Source: Fibrobacter succinogenes (lineage in GTDB: Bacteria; Fibrobacterota; Fibrobacteria; Fibrobacterales; Fibrobacteraceae). Taken from it: 64,000 nt of DNA. Below the pieces are notes generated by a model. That model made no database searches. It worked only from the letters and a program-made list of their open reading frames with translations, and was not told the origin of the DNA. The DNA is taken from contig CADCDO010000007.1 in NCBI GenBank assembly GCA_902800345.1, positions 1 to 64,000 of the forward strand. Direction: 5' to 3'. Below, one piece after another: positions 7,697-15,613 of this stretch. The stretch's first letter is position 1. Each line of letters opens with the position of its first letter. The position numbers and the translations under genes are program-made.

Positions 7697-8737
7697 TTAA
7701 GCCGTAGGGGCTTTTTCGGGCATTTTTTTTACCTTTGAGGGCTTGTTTTTGTGATTTACCTCAAATATATATTGCAATACGCGCTCCTGAGTCCACGCAT
7801 ATGCCCCCGTAAAAACGGCAGAAATTGAATAATATTGTGGAAATTTTGGGTTACGATGCCCTAAATTGTTCAGGACCTTCACATCCACATTCTGTACACC
7901 AAACGTCGGAAGCTCAAAAGTGATGGAAAACTGCTGGTCCGACTTGCAGTCTTCCGGGAGTCCAAGCAGAATACCACCAGCCGAAAGGTCATAAAGCATG
8001 CCCGAACACGTCTTTCCATCCTTGAACCGGGCCTCCACAGGGAAATCGACAAGAGCACGAACCCACTTACGCAGCTGTTCCTTGTCCAATTTTTCGCTAT
8101 GGTTGAAAATAATCTTTTCGGAAGTTGCCGAAAGTACCGGGAGCCTAACCGAATAGACGGCGTCGTTCATGCGGGTCCAGCGGACAAGCACGCGCATTCC
8201 CACCAAAGTCTTTACCATCAGGCCAGAAGCATCAATGGAAACGCTCCAGGATTTTTCGGAACGATCGACAATGACGGAACGCTTCAGGACCCCATGGTCC
8301 TCGAACACCAAATCAACACGGTCGCCCACGTTGAACTGCCTTGTCGAGCAAACCATCGTCAGCGGGTTGGAGCCCGTGAAGTCCATCTTGCGTCTGAGGG
8401 ACGCTACCGCCTCGAGCGTTTCGTCACGGACGGAAAGCACATTACGAATACGGTAAAACTCATCGACAGCCGCTTCAAAAAGTCCAGAAGAATTCAGCAC
8501 GGCATCCTTGTTCTCGAACTTGGACGTTCGTACCAATTTTTCCAAAGTGCGCACTTCCTTGGGCGTAAACTCGAACGCCTTGATTTTTTCGTTAAAGGCA
8601 TCTGTACCAAACATCACTTCGTTTTCGCGACGGTAGTACATCAGCTGAATTTCAATCAGCACAAGAGCCAGCAACGGAAGAACCGGAAGTATATAATACT
8701 GGAACAATTTCCAGACTTCATGAAGCACGCTAGACAT
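7697..8737 (-). CDS. Membrane-anchored PilZ domain protein
   Basis: An N-terminal membrane segment (about residues 12-32) is followed by a helical region (about 35-105), a YcgR-N-like beta domain (about 110-205) and a C-terminal PilZ domain (about 220-330). The PilZ motif DLSAGGI is present. The RxxxR motif that binds cyclic di-GMP in most PilZ proteins is not clear: WVRALVD carries one Arg with Asp where the second would be. It may therefore bind the ligand weakly or act only as a scaffold. The gene lies between pyrC' (15 bases before the chosen start) and pilM. The ATG at 8737, 9 bases after AGG, is preferred to an in-frame GTG at 8743. Confidence 0.75.
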   Translation of the reverse strand: MSSVLHEVWKLFQYYILPVLPLLALVLIEIQLMYYRRENEVMFGTDAFNEKIKAFEFTPKEVRTLEKLVRTSKFENKDAVLNSSGLFEAAVDEFYRIRNVLSVRDETLEAVASLRRKMDFTGSNPLTMVCSTRQFNVGDRVDLVFEDHGVLKRSVIVDRSEKSWSVSIDASGLMVKTLVGMRVLVRWTRMNDAVYSVRLPVLSATSEKIIFNHSEKLDKEQLRKWVRALVDFPVEARFKDGKTCSGMLYDLSAGGILLGLPEDCKSDQQFSITFELPTFGVQNVDVKVLNNLGHRNPKFPQYYSISAVFTGAYAWTQERVLQYIFEVNHKNKPSKVKKMPEKAPTA

Positions 8738-8751
8738 CGGCACTTACCTGA

Positions 8752-10011
8752 CTAGAGAGCCGTCCAGACACCGTTGATGTAAGTGGCAAGAATGGACGAC
8801 GGCAGTTCCTTCCCCATAAGCGGAGAATTGCAGACATGACCGGCAAAATCGCTCTCGACGACCACGTGCGGTCTATCTGGAGCAAATACGACAACGTTGT
8901 CATGAGCAGAGTCTGCACCCGCAAGGTGAGCCGGAGCGGTCGAGAAAAGTTCGATGGCACGAGCCTCGCCCACACGTTCCACAAGTTTATTCCAAATTGC
9001 AGGAAGTGCGACTTCCAGAGAAAGTGCGCCCGGCACAGAATCCTCGAAATTCACGACCGTATCCTGACGGAGCACCGGCGTATGGCTTACGCTGATAGCG
9101 TTCACCGTTCCGTCCTCGACGCCCTGCCACAGGGCCTCGCGGTCCGCCGCCGAACGGATCGGCGGAAGAATATGGTAAGCAGAATCTAACGTTTCGAGGC
9201 AGGAATCGTCCAACAGCAAATGGTAGAGTCCTACGTCGCACGTGACATCGATTCCCGCCTTGCGCGCACGACAGACAAGATCCAGCGTTTCGCCGCATGT
9301 CACTTGTTTGAGATGCACTGGCACTTGCAAGAATCTCGCCGTTTCAAGAATCGTATAAGCGGCAATCGTTTCCGCAATACGCGGAATGCCCTTCATACCG
9401 AGCATGTCGGAATAAGCGCCTTCGTGAACGCAGCCGCTATGGCGGAGCGTCCTGTCCATCGGCTGGAAGAAGAAGCGTTTGCCCGTCATCTTGCCATACT
9501 CCATCGCCAAGCGAAGGAACCTGGAATGCGGAATCGCGGCGTTACCGTCGCCAAAACCAGCAACACCCGCCTCAGCCAGTTCGACCATTTCAGCCAAACC
9601 ATCCGTCCCGAAACCCTTGCTATAAGCACCGAGGAACTTTATTTCAAAGTCCTTGCCGCCGAGTTCTTCCGTCTTGAAGCGGTTGACCATCGCTGTAAAC
9701 TTATCCGCATCGTCAATCGGGTTTGCCGCACTTTCGTAAAGGCCGCCATAGAAGCCACCCTTGCGCATGGCTTCAAAGCCGTCTGCAAACGTATAGACGT
9801 CATCGCGAAGCGGTTCCATAAAATCAAGACCAAGGCCGAAGAGTGCAGGCATCACAAGAGCGCCATTGCAGTCAAATTCAACCGTTTCTGCGCCATCGCA
9901 TGCATTGAGGCGAGCTTCACGCTCTAGTTCAAAAGACTTGCCGTTCCAGCGCTTTGCATTTTTCAGAACGACATTCACAAGACGACCCTTACAAGGTTTA
10001 CGCATTTTCAT
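8752..10011 (-). CDS. Inactive dihydroorotase homologue (PyrC'/PyrX type)
   Basis: The 419-residue protein has the amidohydrolase fold of dihydroorotase, but its metal and catalytic sites are degenerate. The usual HxH after the first strand is replaced by LGLDF (in MPALFGLGLDFMEPL), the His of the HxED-type motif is Gln (FFFQPMDR), and the TDHAPH-type Asp is replaced (VSHTP). One His region (LYHLLL) remains. Such inactive homologues are known to pair with aspartate carbamoyltransferase and support its assembly. The gene overlaps the pyrB stop by ATGA, which fits a subunit role. An active pyrC should be found elsewhere in the genome. Confidence 0.85.
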   Translation of the reverse strand: MKMRKPCKGRLVNVVLKNAKRWNGKSFELEREARLNACDGAETVEFDCNGALVMPALFGLGLDFMEPLRDDVYTFADGFEAMRKGGFYGGLYESAANPIDDADKFTAMVNRFKTEELGGKDFEIKFLGAYSKGFGTDGLAEMVELAEAGVAGFGDGNAAIPHSRFLRLAMEYGKMTGKRFFFQPMDRTLRHSGCVHEGAYSDMLGMKGIPRIAETIAAYTILETARFLQVPVHLKQVTCGETLDLVCRARKAGIDVTCDVGLYHLLLDDSCLETLDSAYHILPPIRSAADREALWQGVEDGTVNAISVSHTPVLRQDTVVNFEDSVPGALSLEVALPAIWNKLVERVGEARAIELFSTAPAHLAGADSAHDNVVVFAPDRPHVVVESDFAGHVCNSPLMGKELPSSILATYINGVWTAL

Positions 10012-10862
10012 TGTTGCGACCTCCAGCCAAAAGGAAGAGAACGGCCATACCCGCGATTGATTGGACCCGGATGCATGATGATGACCTTGTCCTTAGCGCA
10101 GTCCAAAAGTTCCTGCGTAATGCCGAACGTGTTGCGGTATTCGCGCATGCTCGGAAGGAGTGCGTCGTCCATGCGTTCTTTCTGCAAACGAAGAGCGATA
10201 ATGGCATCGGCGTTCGCGACAGCCTTCTTCACATCCGGCTCCCACGTCACGTGGTTCATGAGGTCCGTGTTGCGCGGGACAAGCGTCGATGGTCCGCAAA
10301 GCGTCACATGGGCACCCATAGTCGTCATGCCCCAGAGATTACTGCGGGCCACGCGGCTGTGGCGGATATCGCCAATGATTGTAACATTTTTGCCTTCGAG
10401 CGTTCCGAGTTTTTCTTCGACCGTCAGCATGTCGAGGAGCGCCTGGGTCGGATGCTCGTGGGCGCCGTCGCCCGCATTCACGATAATCGCGTTACTGTTG
10501 TCCGCAAGGAACTTCGGTACGCCGGTCCCCTTATGACGGACGACCACGATGTCAATCTTCATCGCCTCGATGTTCCTGAGCGTATCGACGAGCGTTTCGC
10601 CCTTCTTGACGCTCGAATTCGAACTTGCGAAGTTCACCGTGTCGGCGGAGAGTCGCTTTTCGGCGAGTTCAAAGCTAGTGCGCGTGCGCGTGCTGTTTTC
10701 GAAGAACAAGTTCACGACAGTCATGCCACGGAGGCTCGGCACCTTCTTGACCGGACGTTCGAGAATTTCGCGGAACTGTTTCGCATGGTCCAAAATCAGG
10801 CGAATATCATGCTTGGACACTCCACGGAGTCCAAACAAGTGTTTAATTTCCAAAGCGCTCAC
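10008..10862 (-). CDS. pyrB: Aspartate carbamoyltransferase, C-terminus damaged
   Basis: PyrB condenses carbamoyl phosphate with aspartate in pyrimidine synthesis. The carbamoyl-phosphate motif FENSTRTRTSFE, the HPTQALLD segment and HPGPINRG near the C-terminus are present. The protein is short (284 residues; about 300-330 is normal) and ends in an atypical tail (YGRSLPFGWRSQQ). In the neighbouring frame the same bases encode GMAVLFLLAGGRNNENA, the expected end of an ATCase, terminating at 9998. About 25 codons between NRG and MAVL appear deleted with loss of frame near 10049. GTG start at 10862, with GGAGGCG just upstream, one base after the pyrR stop. The last helix of the fold is probably lost. 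Confidence 0.9.
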   Translation of the reverse strand: MSALEIKHLFGLRGVSKHDIRLILDHAKQFREILERPVKKVPSLRGMTVVNLFFENSTRTRTSFELAEKRLSADTVNFASSNSSVKKGETLVDTLRNIEAMKIDIVVVRHKGTGVPKFLADNSNAIIVNAGDGAHEHPTQALLDMLTVEEKLGTLEGKNVTIIGDIRHSRVARSNLWGMTTMGAHVTLCGPSTLVPRNTDLMNHVTWEPDVKKAVANADAIIALRLQKERMDDALLPSMREYRNTFGITQELLDCAKDKVIIMHPGPINRGYGRSLPFGWRSQQ

Positions 10863-10863
10863 T

Positions 10864-11421
10864 TTACGCCTCCACTTCTACGAGATAAACGGAATTTTCT
10901 TTGTCAATCGGGTCGATCAGCACACGGACTTCCTGATTCTTGGCCGTTTCGACCGTCAGCCCGACACAATCCGGGGCAATCGGAAGTTCGCGGTGCCCGC
11001 GATCGACAAGAACGCAAAGGCGGATGGCCGCCGGACGGCCAAGATCCAAGATGGCCCGCATGGCGGCAAGCGAGGATCGGCCCGTATAGAGCACGTCATC
11101 TACGAGAATTACGGTTTTACCTTCCACCGAAGCAGGCATTTCGGTAAAACGCATCTCGGTCGCCACCTTTTTGCGGTAGTGGAAATCGTCACGGTAGTAC
11201 GTGGCATCGAGACTTCCCATTTCGATGGGCTTGCCAAATTTCTGGGTCAGGCGCTCGGTGAGCTTTTTAGCGAGCGGAATGCCGCGGCTAGCCATGCCAA
11301 GCACGATCATATTGTCAGCGGACGGGTGCATCTTCGCAATCTTCGCCGCCATTTCATCCAGCGCAAATTCCATCGTCTGCGCCGTTAAAAGTTCGCTTAC
11401 TTTTTTGCAGTTATCGTTCAT
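10864..11421 (-). CDS. pyrR: PyrR: pyr operon regulator / uracil phosphoribosyltransferase
   Basis: The 185-residue protein has the phosphoribosyltransferase fold with the PRPP-binding motif VILVDDVLYTGRS (about residues 104-116) and the DATYYRDD segment characteristic of PyrR. In other bacteria PyrR binds pyr mRNA in response to UMP and has weak uracil phosphoribosyltransferase activity. It is first in a pyrR-pyrB-pyrC' operon. No clear attenuator was found in the short 5' region, which instead carries CCTCA-hairpin modules (11434-11488), so how it regulates here is open. Confidence 0.9.
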   Translation of the reverse strand: MNDNCKKVSELLTAQTMEFALDEMAAKIAKMHPSADNMIVLGMASRGIPLAKKLTERLTQKFGKPIEMGSLDATYYRDDFHYRKKVATEMRFTEMPASVEGKTVILVDDVLYTGRSSLAAMRAILDLGRPAAIRLCVLVDRGHRELPIAPDCVGLTVETAKNQEVRVLIDPIDKENSVYLVEVEA

Positions 11422-11433
11422 ATAGGTATCAGG

Positions 11434-11488
11434 TCGGTCGCTTCGCTCCCTCTGAGGTATGAGGTCACTCGCGCCGCTCGTTTTGAGG
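11434..11488 (-). repeat. CCTCA-hairpin-GA repeat modules upstream of pyrR
   Basis: Read on the minus strand there are two modules that begin CCTCAAAAC or CCTCAGAGG, contain a small GC-rich palindrome (GAGCGGCGCGAG; GAGCGAAGCGACC) and end in GA, with CCTCATA between. They belong to the same family as those at 11616-11651, 12226-12366 and 54715-54778. Confidence 0.55.
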
Positions 11489-11615
11489 TATTTTTTAGTA
11501 GAAGTTAGATTATTTTGGGGGCTTTTTTCTTTTGGAACTCATAAAATACACCTTTTTTTTATATATATAAGCAAAACATTATGCTATGTTCTAAAGCCGC
11601 AAGAACTATTTTTTG

Positions 11616-11651
11616 CCCATAGCCCAGAGCGTAGCGACCCCATACCTCACA
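11616..11651 (+). repeat. CCTCA-type repeat module upstream of the cyclophilin gene
   Basis: The stretch contains CCCAGAGCGTAGCGA followed by CCCCATACCTCA. It ends just before the ACAGGAG ribosome binding site of the cyclophilin gene. The GCGTAGCGACCCC core recurs in the htpG leader. Confidence 0.55.
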
Positions 11652-11668
11652 TCTACAGGAGTCCCCAA

Positions 11669-12217
11669 ATGGCTTTTAATCAGCTCGACAAACCGCAGGC
11701 AGGCGAAACCATCGCCATCATGAAAACGAACCACGGCACCATGAAACTCCGTCTTTTCGAAGAACTCGTCGGTGAATGCGCCACGAACTTCATCGATCTT
11801 GCCAAGCAAGGCAAATACGACGGCGCCCCGTTCCACCGCATCATCAAGGACTTCATGATCCAAGGCGGAGACTTCACCCGCAGAAACGGCACCGGCGGTC
11901 ACGCAGCACAGGGACCGGGTTCCACCATCGGCGACAAGTACGACAGCCGCCTCACCCACGTCCGCGGCGCCCTCAGCTGGGCAAAGACCGCCATGCCGCA
12001 CAGCATCGGCAGCCAGTTCTTCATCGTCCACGGCAACAACGTGCATTTCTTGGACCACGACCAGTGCGGCCCGGGCCCGGCTGACGGCTACTCCGTTTTC
12101 GGACAACTCTACGAAGGTTTCGAAGTGCTCGACGAAATCGCAGGTGTCGATACCGACCGCATGGACCGTCCTTACGATGACGTGATTATCGAAAGCGTCA
12201 CGATTGAGAAGGCATAA
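11669..12217 (+). CDS. Cyclophilin-type peptidyl-prolyl cis-trans isomerase
   Basis: The 182-residue protein catalyses proline isomerisation during folding. The cyclophilin core is present: PFHRIIKDFMIQGGDFT (about residues 51-67), the IGSQFFIVHG segment (about 112-121) and the VFGQLYEGFEVLDEIA region. There is no signal peptide, so it is probably cytoplasmic. The upstream open frame is longer, but the ATG at 11669, preceded by AGGAG, is the clear start. The gene stands alone, divergent from pyrR. Confidence 0.93.
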   Translation: MAFNQLDKPQAGETIAIMKTNHGTMKLRLFEELVGECATNFIDLAKQGKYDGAPFHRIIKDFMIQGGDFTRRNGTGGHAAQGPGSTIGDKYDSRLTHVRGALSWAKTAMPHSIGSQFFIVHGNNVHFLDHDQCGPGPADGYSVFGQLYEGFEVLDEIAGVDTDRMDRPYDDVIIESVTIEKA

Positions 12218-12225
12218 GGGCACTG

Positions 12226-12366
12226 GGGTCGCCTTGCTAAAGCAAGGCTTTGGGCTATGAGGTCGGAGCTACGCACCTTTGAGCGACACTCCATAAAAAA
12301 AAAATCTCAAAGGTTCCCTTCATGGAACCGAGCCCAAACCTCAAAACGACCTATGGGTGCGACCCC
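12226..12366 (-). repeat. CCTCAAAG-hairpin-CGA modules between the cyclophilin gene and tRNA-Ala
   Basis: Modules of the same family run on both strands. Minus-strand units include CCTCATAGCCCAAAG followed by the palindrome GCCTTGCTTTAGCAAGGC and CGACCCC. Plus-strand units include CTCAAAGGTTCC-CTTCAT-GGAACCGA, CCTCAAAACGA and CCTATGGGTGCGACCCC. The stretch appears to be non-coding. Confidence 0.5.
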
Positions 12367-12409
12367 AAACCCATTTTGAAAAAAATTTCATTTTTTTCAA
12401 AATGTTCCC

Positions 12410-12438
12410 TTGACACGTACAGCATTTCATTCTATATT
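12410..12438 (+). promoter_or_regulatory. Promoter of tRNA-Ala
   Basis: TTGACA (12410-12415), a 17-base spacer and TATATT (12433-12438) lie 13 bases before the tRNA. This is the same -35/-10 combination as upstream of ruvA. A long A/T inverted repeat (CATTTTGAAAAAAAT with ATTTTTTTCAAAATG, about 12372-12404) lies directly upstream. Confidence 0.8.
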
Positions 12439-12451
12439 TGTGCGCGTCCTT

Positions 12452-12524
12452 GGGGTTATAGCTCAGTTGGTAGAGCGCCTGCATGGCATGCAGGAGGTCA
12501 GGAGTTCGACTCTCCTTAGCTCCA
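12452..12524 (+). tRNA. tRNA-Ala (anticodon GGC)
   Basis: The sequence folds as a cloverleaf: acceptor GGGGTTA pairs with TAGCTCC, the D arm starts at AGCTCAGTTGGTAGAGC, the anticodon stem CCTGC/GCAGG encloses ATGGCAT (anticodon GGC), and the T loop is TTCGACT. The discriminator is A. The 3' CCA is not encoded (ACTA follows the acceptor). Confidence 0.95.
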
Positions 12525-12527
12525 CTA

Positions 12528-12556
12528 AAAAGACTCGCTTGAAGCGAGTCTTTTTT
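12528..12556 (+). terminator. Rho-independent terminator of tRNA-Ala
   Basis: AGACTCGC pairs with GCGAGTCT around TTGAA, flanked by an A-run and followed by six Ts, starting three bases after the tRNA. Confidence 0.9.
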
Positions 12557-12747
12557 ATTTCCTTGGTTAACGCACGACTCGCAAGCCTCAACGCAGCATA
12601 TAATACACTTGCACGATTTCATTCTCGATGACATGCGAAAACACCAAGGGCTTCTAACTTTTTCAGGGAAGCATTCGCAAAAAAAATGCATTTTTCCAAA
12701 ATAGTTATATGACTATAAAATAATAATTTTGTATTTTATTTAGCGTT

Positions 12748-14760
12748 ATGGACAGGCTCAAAAAATTTTCTTCATTTATAATTATTGCCGGGAGCGTTTT
12801 TTGCTATGCCGGCACAGGCACGGACACCGTCTGCGATGCATCTCAAATGGATGCGTTCGCCTATGAAGACTGCATCGCAGCACAGAGAGGCGCGAAAGTC
12901 AACAATACAGACTTCTCCGAAAGGACCGCACCGCCAGCCGAGCTAGTTTCCGAATCATATGTGGAACCGTTTTCGTACGATCCATTCCAGCGTGACGCCT
13001 ACTTGACATCTTCGTTTGGAGAGAACCGAGGCACTCGCTACCACGCCGGCATCGACTACTCCACGCAAATGGAAGAAGGCTGGCCCATATTCGCTCCCGA
13101 AAACGGATACATCAAAGAAATCCAGGTTTCGCCCTTCGGCTATGGTAAAGTAATGTTCTTCGAAGGGAAAAGCGGAAAAACCTGGGTGTTCGCCCATCAA
13201 AGCAGTTTTACGCCTGCCATAGACAAACTCGTGAGCCAAAAACAGTACGCCACCAAGAGTAATGACGTCACCATCAAGCCAAACGTGCGTTTCCGTAAAG
13301 GCGACACGCTCACGTTCGCAGGAAGCACGGGTATCGGAAATCCGCACCTGCACCTCGAAATCCGCCGGACCAAGGACGATATCATATCTCCATGCCATGC
13401 TGGCGTCAAGTGCCTCGACACCATAGCACCACAAATTTTCGGTATTGCCGTATGGCAAGGGAACGATATAGCCCTCACGACCGACGAAGCATTACGCGAA
13501 GGTTGCGTCGAGACCCCCGTCAAGAATGAATTTAACTTGTCCATGGCCATAAAAATTGCAGACTATAGCCGACTTCCCAAAGAAAATCCGATGGCCATCC
13601 GCCGACTAGAAGTGTGGCGTTACAACGACAAGATTTACAGCAAGGTAATGGATGAGCTCAGCTATAAAAAAATGATAGACATCCGCAATGAATTGCTTTG
13701 GGCCGAAGAAGCGGACACCGCCGGCGACTGGCACTACATCAATGCGAAACTCGGCCCCATTTCCTCATATCGAATCGAAATCGAAGACTTTAGCGGGCAC
13801 ATCACCAAACGCCAGTTCAGTTTCCACAGATCGTGCAAGAACAACGGGAAGATAACGCTCACGCAGAACCAAAACACACCTTTATATACGTTCCTCAGCA
13901 AGAGCATGCTCGATCTTTACCGCTGCGAGTCCGGCTACAAATTCGAAGCGCTCGACCAGAATGAACGTACCGTCAACGGGGACCTCTGCAAGATATTCGA
14001 CCATAGCAAACCGACTCCCATCGGAAAAATCGTCGAGACATTCCCCGAAACAAAATTTATCCGATACAGTGCGAGCGCACAAGCAACAGGTACAGGCCGT
14101 AGCGTGAACGAACTGATAGCGTTATTCCCTTACGGCAAGTACAAGAACAGCATCAACTGGCACACACAAATCGGCGACGTGAAAATATCGCAAAAAATTT
14201 CGGGCATTCCTGCCGTAGGCGACACATCCCTCCGAGTCCTCGCCGTCACGCGCAACCAGACCGACAGCGTCAACTTTTTCGAATTCCATCCGAAAGGCAT
14301 GCAGTTCTACGGCAAGTGGAACGTCTGCATCGAAAACCCGAACAATCCCGCCCCGCTTTACTGGCTCGGCGAAACGACGCGCAGATGGTTCTATTTCGAC
14401 AAGCAAACCGGCACCAAGAGCCGGTGCGCCACGACAAACGAACTCAGGGACATTGCAAGCATCTCTGACAACGAAGGAATTACAATTGGACTCCCCTACT
14501 TGTCCGAATCGTTCTTCGGAGGTGAACTTAAGCTCGCCCTCAAAATTCCAATTTATTCCAGATACGCAGGGATTCCGGACGGGAATGCCATCACCGTCAA
14601 ATATGGAAACAAGTGGATTGCCGCAGAGTACGACTCCGAACCCCGCGAAATCATCGTCCTCGGGAGCGCGCTCCCCGAAGCAGGCGAAGTGCTGACGGTC
14701 CAAATTGTCGATGACATGAAACGGAAGACGACTAAAGAAATCATCGTTCCAGGAATTTAA
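12748..14760 (+). CDS. M23/LytM-family peptidase, exported
   Basis: The 670-residue protein has an N-terminal signal segment (about residues 7-22) and an M23 metallopeptidase domain (about 85-210). The zinc and catalytic residues are visible: H99 and D103 in YHAGIDY, H150 in VFAH and the HxH pair H200/H202 in NPHLHLE. The remaining 450 residues look beta-rich and have no recognised family. It probably cleaves peptide cross-links in peptidoglycan or acts as a LytM regulator in the periplasm. With all metal ligands present, it is likely active. It converges with the deacetylase gene with only 4 bases between stops. Confidence 0.85.
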   Translation: MDRLKKFSSFIIIAGSVFCYAGTGTDTVCDASQMDAFAYEDCIAAQRGAKVNNTDFSERTAPPAELVSESYVEPFSYDPFQRDAYLTSSFGENRGTRYHAGIDYSTQMEEGWPIFAPENGYIKEIQVSPFGYGKVMFFEGKSGKTWVFAHQSSFTPAIDKLVSQKQYATKSNDVTIKPNVRFRKGDTLTFAGSTGIGNPHLHLEIRRTKDDIISPCHAGVKCLDTIAPQIFGIAVWQGNDIALTTDEALREGCVETPVKNEFNLSMAIKIADYSRLPKENPMAIRRLEVWRYNDKIYSKVMDELSYKKMIDIRNELLWAEEADTAGDWHYINAKLGPISSYRIEIEDFSGHITKRQFSFHRSCKNNGKITLTQNQNTPLYTFLSKSMLDLYRCESGYKFEALDQNERTVNGDLCKIFDHSKPTPIGKIVETFPETKFIRYSASAQATGTGRSVNELIALFPYGKYKNSINWHTQIGDVKISQKISGIPAVGDTSLRVLAVTRNQTDSVNFFEFHPKGMQFYGKWNVCIENPNNPAPLYWLGETTRRWFYFDKQTGTKSRCATTNELRDIASISDNEGITIGLPYLSESFFGGELKLALKIPIYSRYAGIPDGNAITVKYGNKWIAAEYDSEPREIIVLGSALPEAGEVLTVQIVDDMKRKTTKEIIVPGI

Positions 14761-14764
14761 AAAT

Positions 14765-15490
14765 CTAGAGTTCCCGATAAAATACCAGGCGACGGTTGCA
14801 GCCAAGCGCAAGACGAACAAGATTGCGTATTCTGCCGTTCAAACGAGGAAAATCAACCGGATGGACAGCAATACGGGGCACTCCAAACGGAAATTTCAGG
14901 ATTCCTTCTGCATAAAGAAACGCTGCATTTTCCGTCACTTTCGGGATGCCCGCAAAACTTGCCACCGGGGACGAATAACGGACTCCATTGACAGTCGTCA
15001 TCGAAAAGCGGTCCTCGTACAACATTTTTGCGGCACGAACCTGTCCCGGCAAGAACTTGTTGCTAAACCACGTCGGCGGCACAAAGGCCACTGGCATTTC
15101 CGCATCCCCATTTTCGTCAGCAAACAATTTTTTCCACGCCCCGAGGGACGCCTGCAAAAGTCGACACGATTCGTATTCACTGAGTCCCGCAAACTCCGCT
15201 TCACCAGACGTCAAGTTCATCCCGATAAGCCCGGCATAACTGCGCCCCTGGCTGAACTCAGCCTTATGCTTGAAACCATGCAGAGCAAGTTCGAACCCCT
15301 CCAACTTTAAACGCCCCAAAGCCGCACGAAAACCATCGATTGTCTCCATCGGCGCATTCTCCGTATCGGGAATAACCAAAACGCTAAAGGGAGCCCCCAC
15401 CAATTCCTTGAGTTCTTCAAGAACCGGGATTACATCCTGGTAATTCCAGACACTGAAATCGTGAAAACAGAGGAGAAATTTACGAACCAT
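14765..15490 (-). CDS. DUF2334-type polysaccharide deacetylase-like protein
   Basis: The 241-residue protein matches the DUF2334 branch of the carbohydrate esterase 4 / deacetylase fold: LLCFHDFSVWNYQDVIPVLEEL at the N-terminus supplies the His-Asp pair, and ELALHGFKHK supplies the HxxxH-like metal motif. IAVHPVDFPR near the C-terminus fits the fold's later His. No signal peptide is seen, so it is probably cytoplasmic. Substrate is unknown. The gene is divergent from the radical SAM pair. Confidence 0.8.
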   Translation of the reverse strand: MVRKFLLCFHDFSVWNYQDVIPVLEELKELVGAPFSVLVIPDTENAPMETIDGFRAALGRLKLEGFELALHGFKHKAEFSQGRSYAGLIGMNLTSGEAEFAGLSEYESCRLLQASLGAWKKLFADENGDAEMPVAFVPPTWFSNKFLPGQVRAAKMLYEDRFSMTTVNGVRYSSPVASFAGIPKVTENAAFLYAEGILKFPFGVPRIAVHPVDFPRLNGRIRNLVRLALGCNRRLVFYREL

Positions 15491-15613
15491 ACTGGGAATA
15501 TAGTAATTATTACCGTTCTTTATTTTACACGCAAAAAAAAGACCTTGCAGAACATGTTTTTATTCTGCGAAATTTTATATAATAAGACATATAACAAAAA
15601 AAATTTGTGAATC

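Noticed and set aside
8752-10011. Functional dihydroorotase pyrC
   Set aside because: Metal-binding and catalytic residues are replaced at three sites.
11422-11490. PyrR-dependent attenuator upstream of pyrR
   Set aside because: No convincing terminator/antiterminator pair with a PyrR-binding loop; the leader is filled by repeat modules instead.
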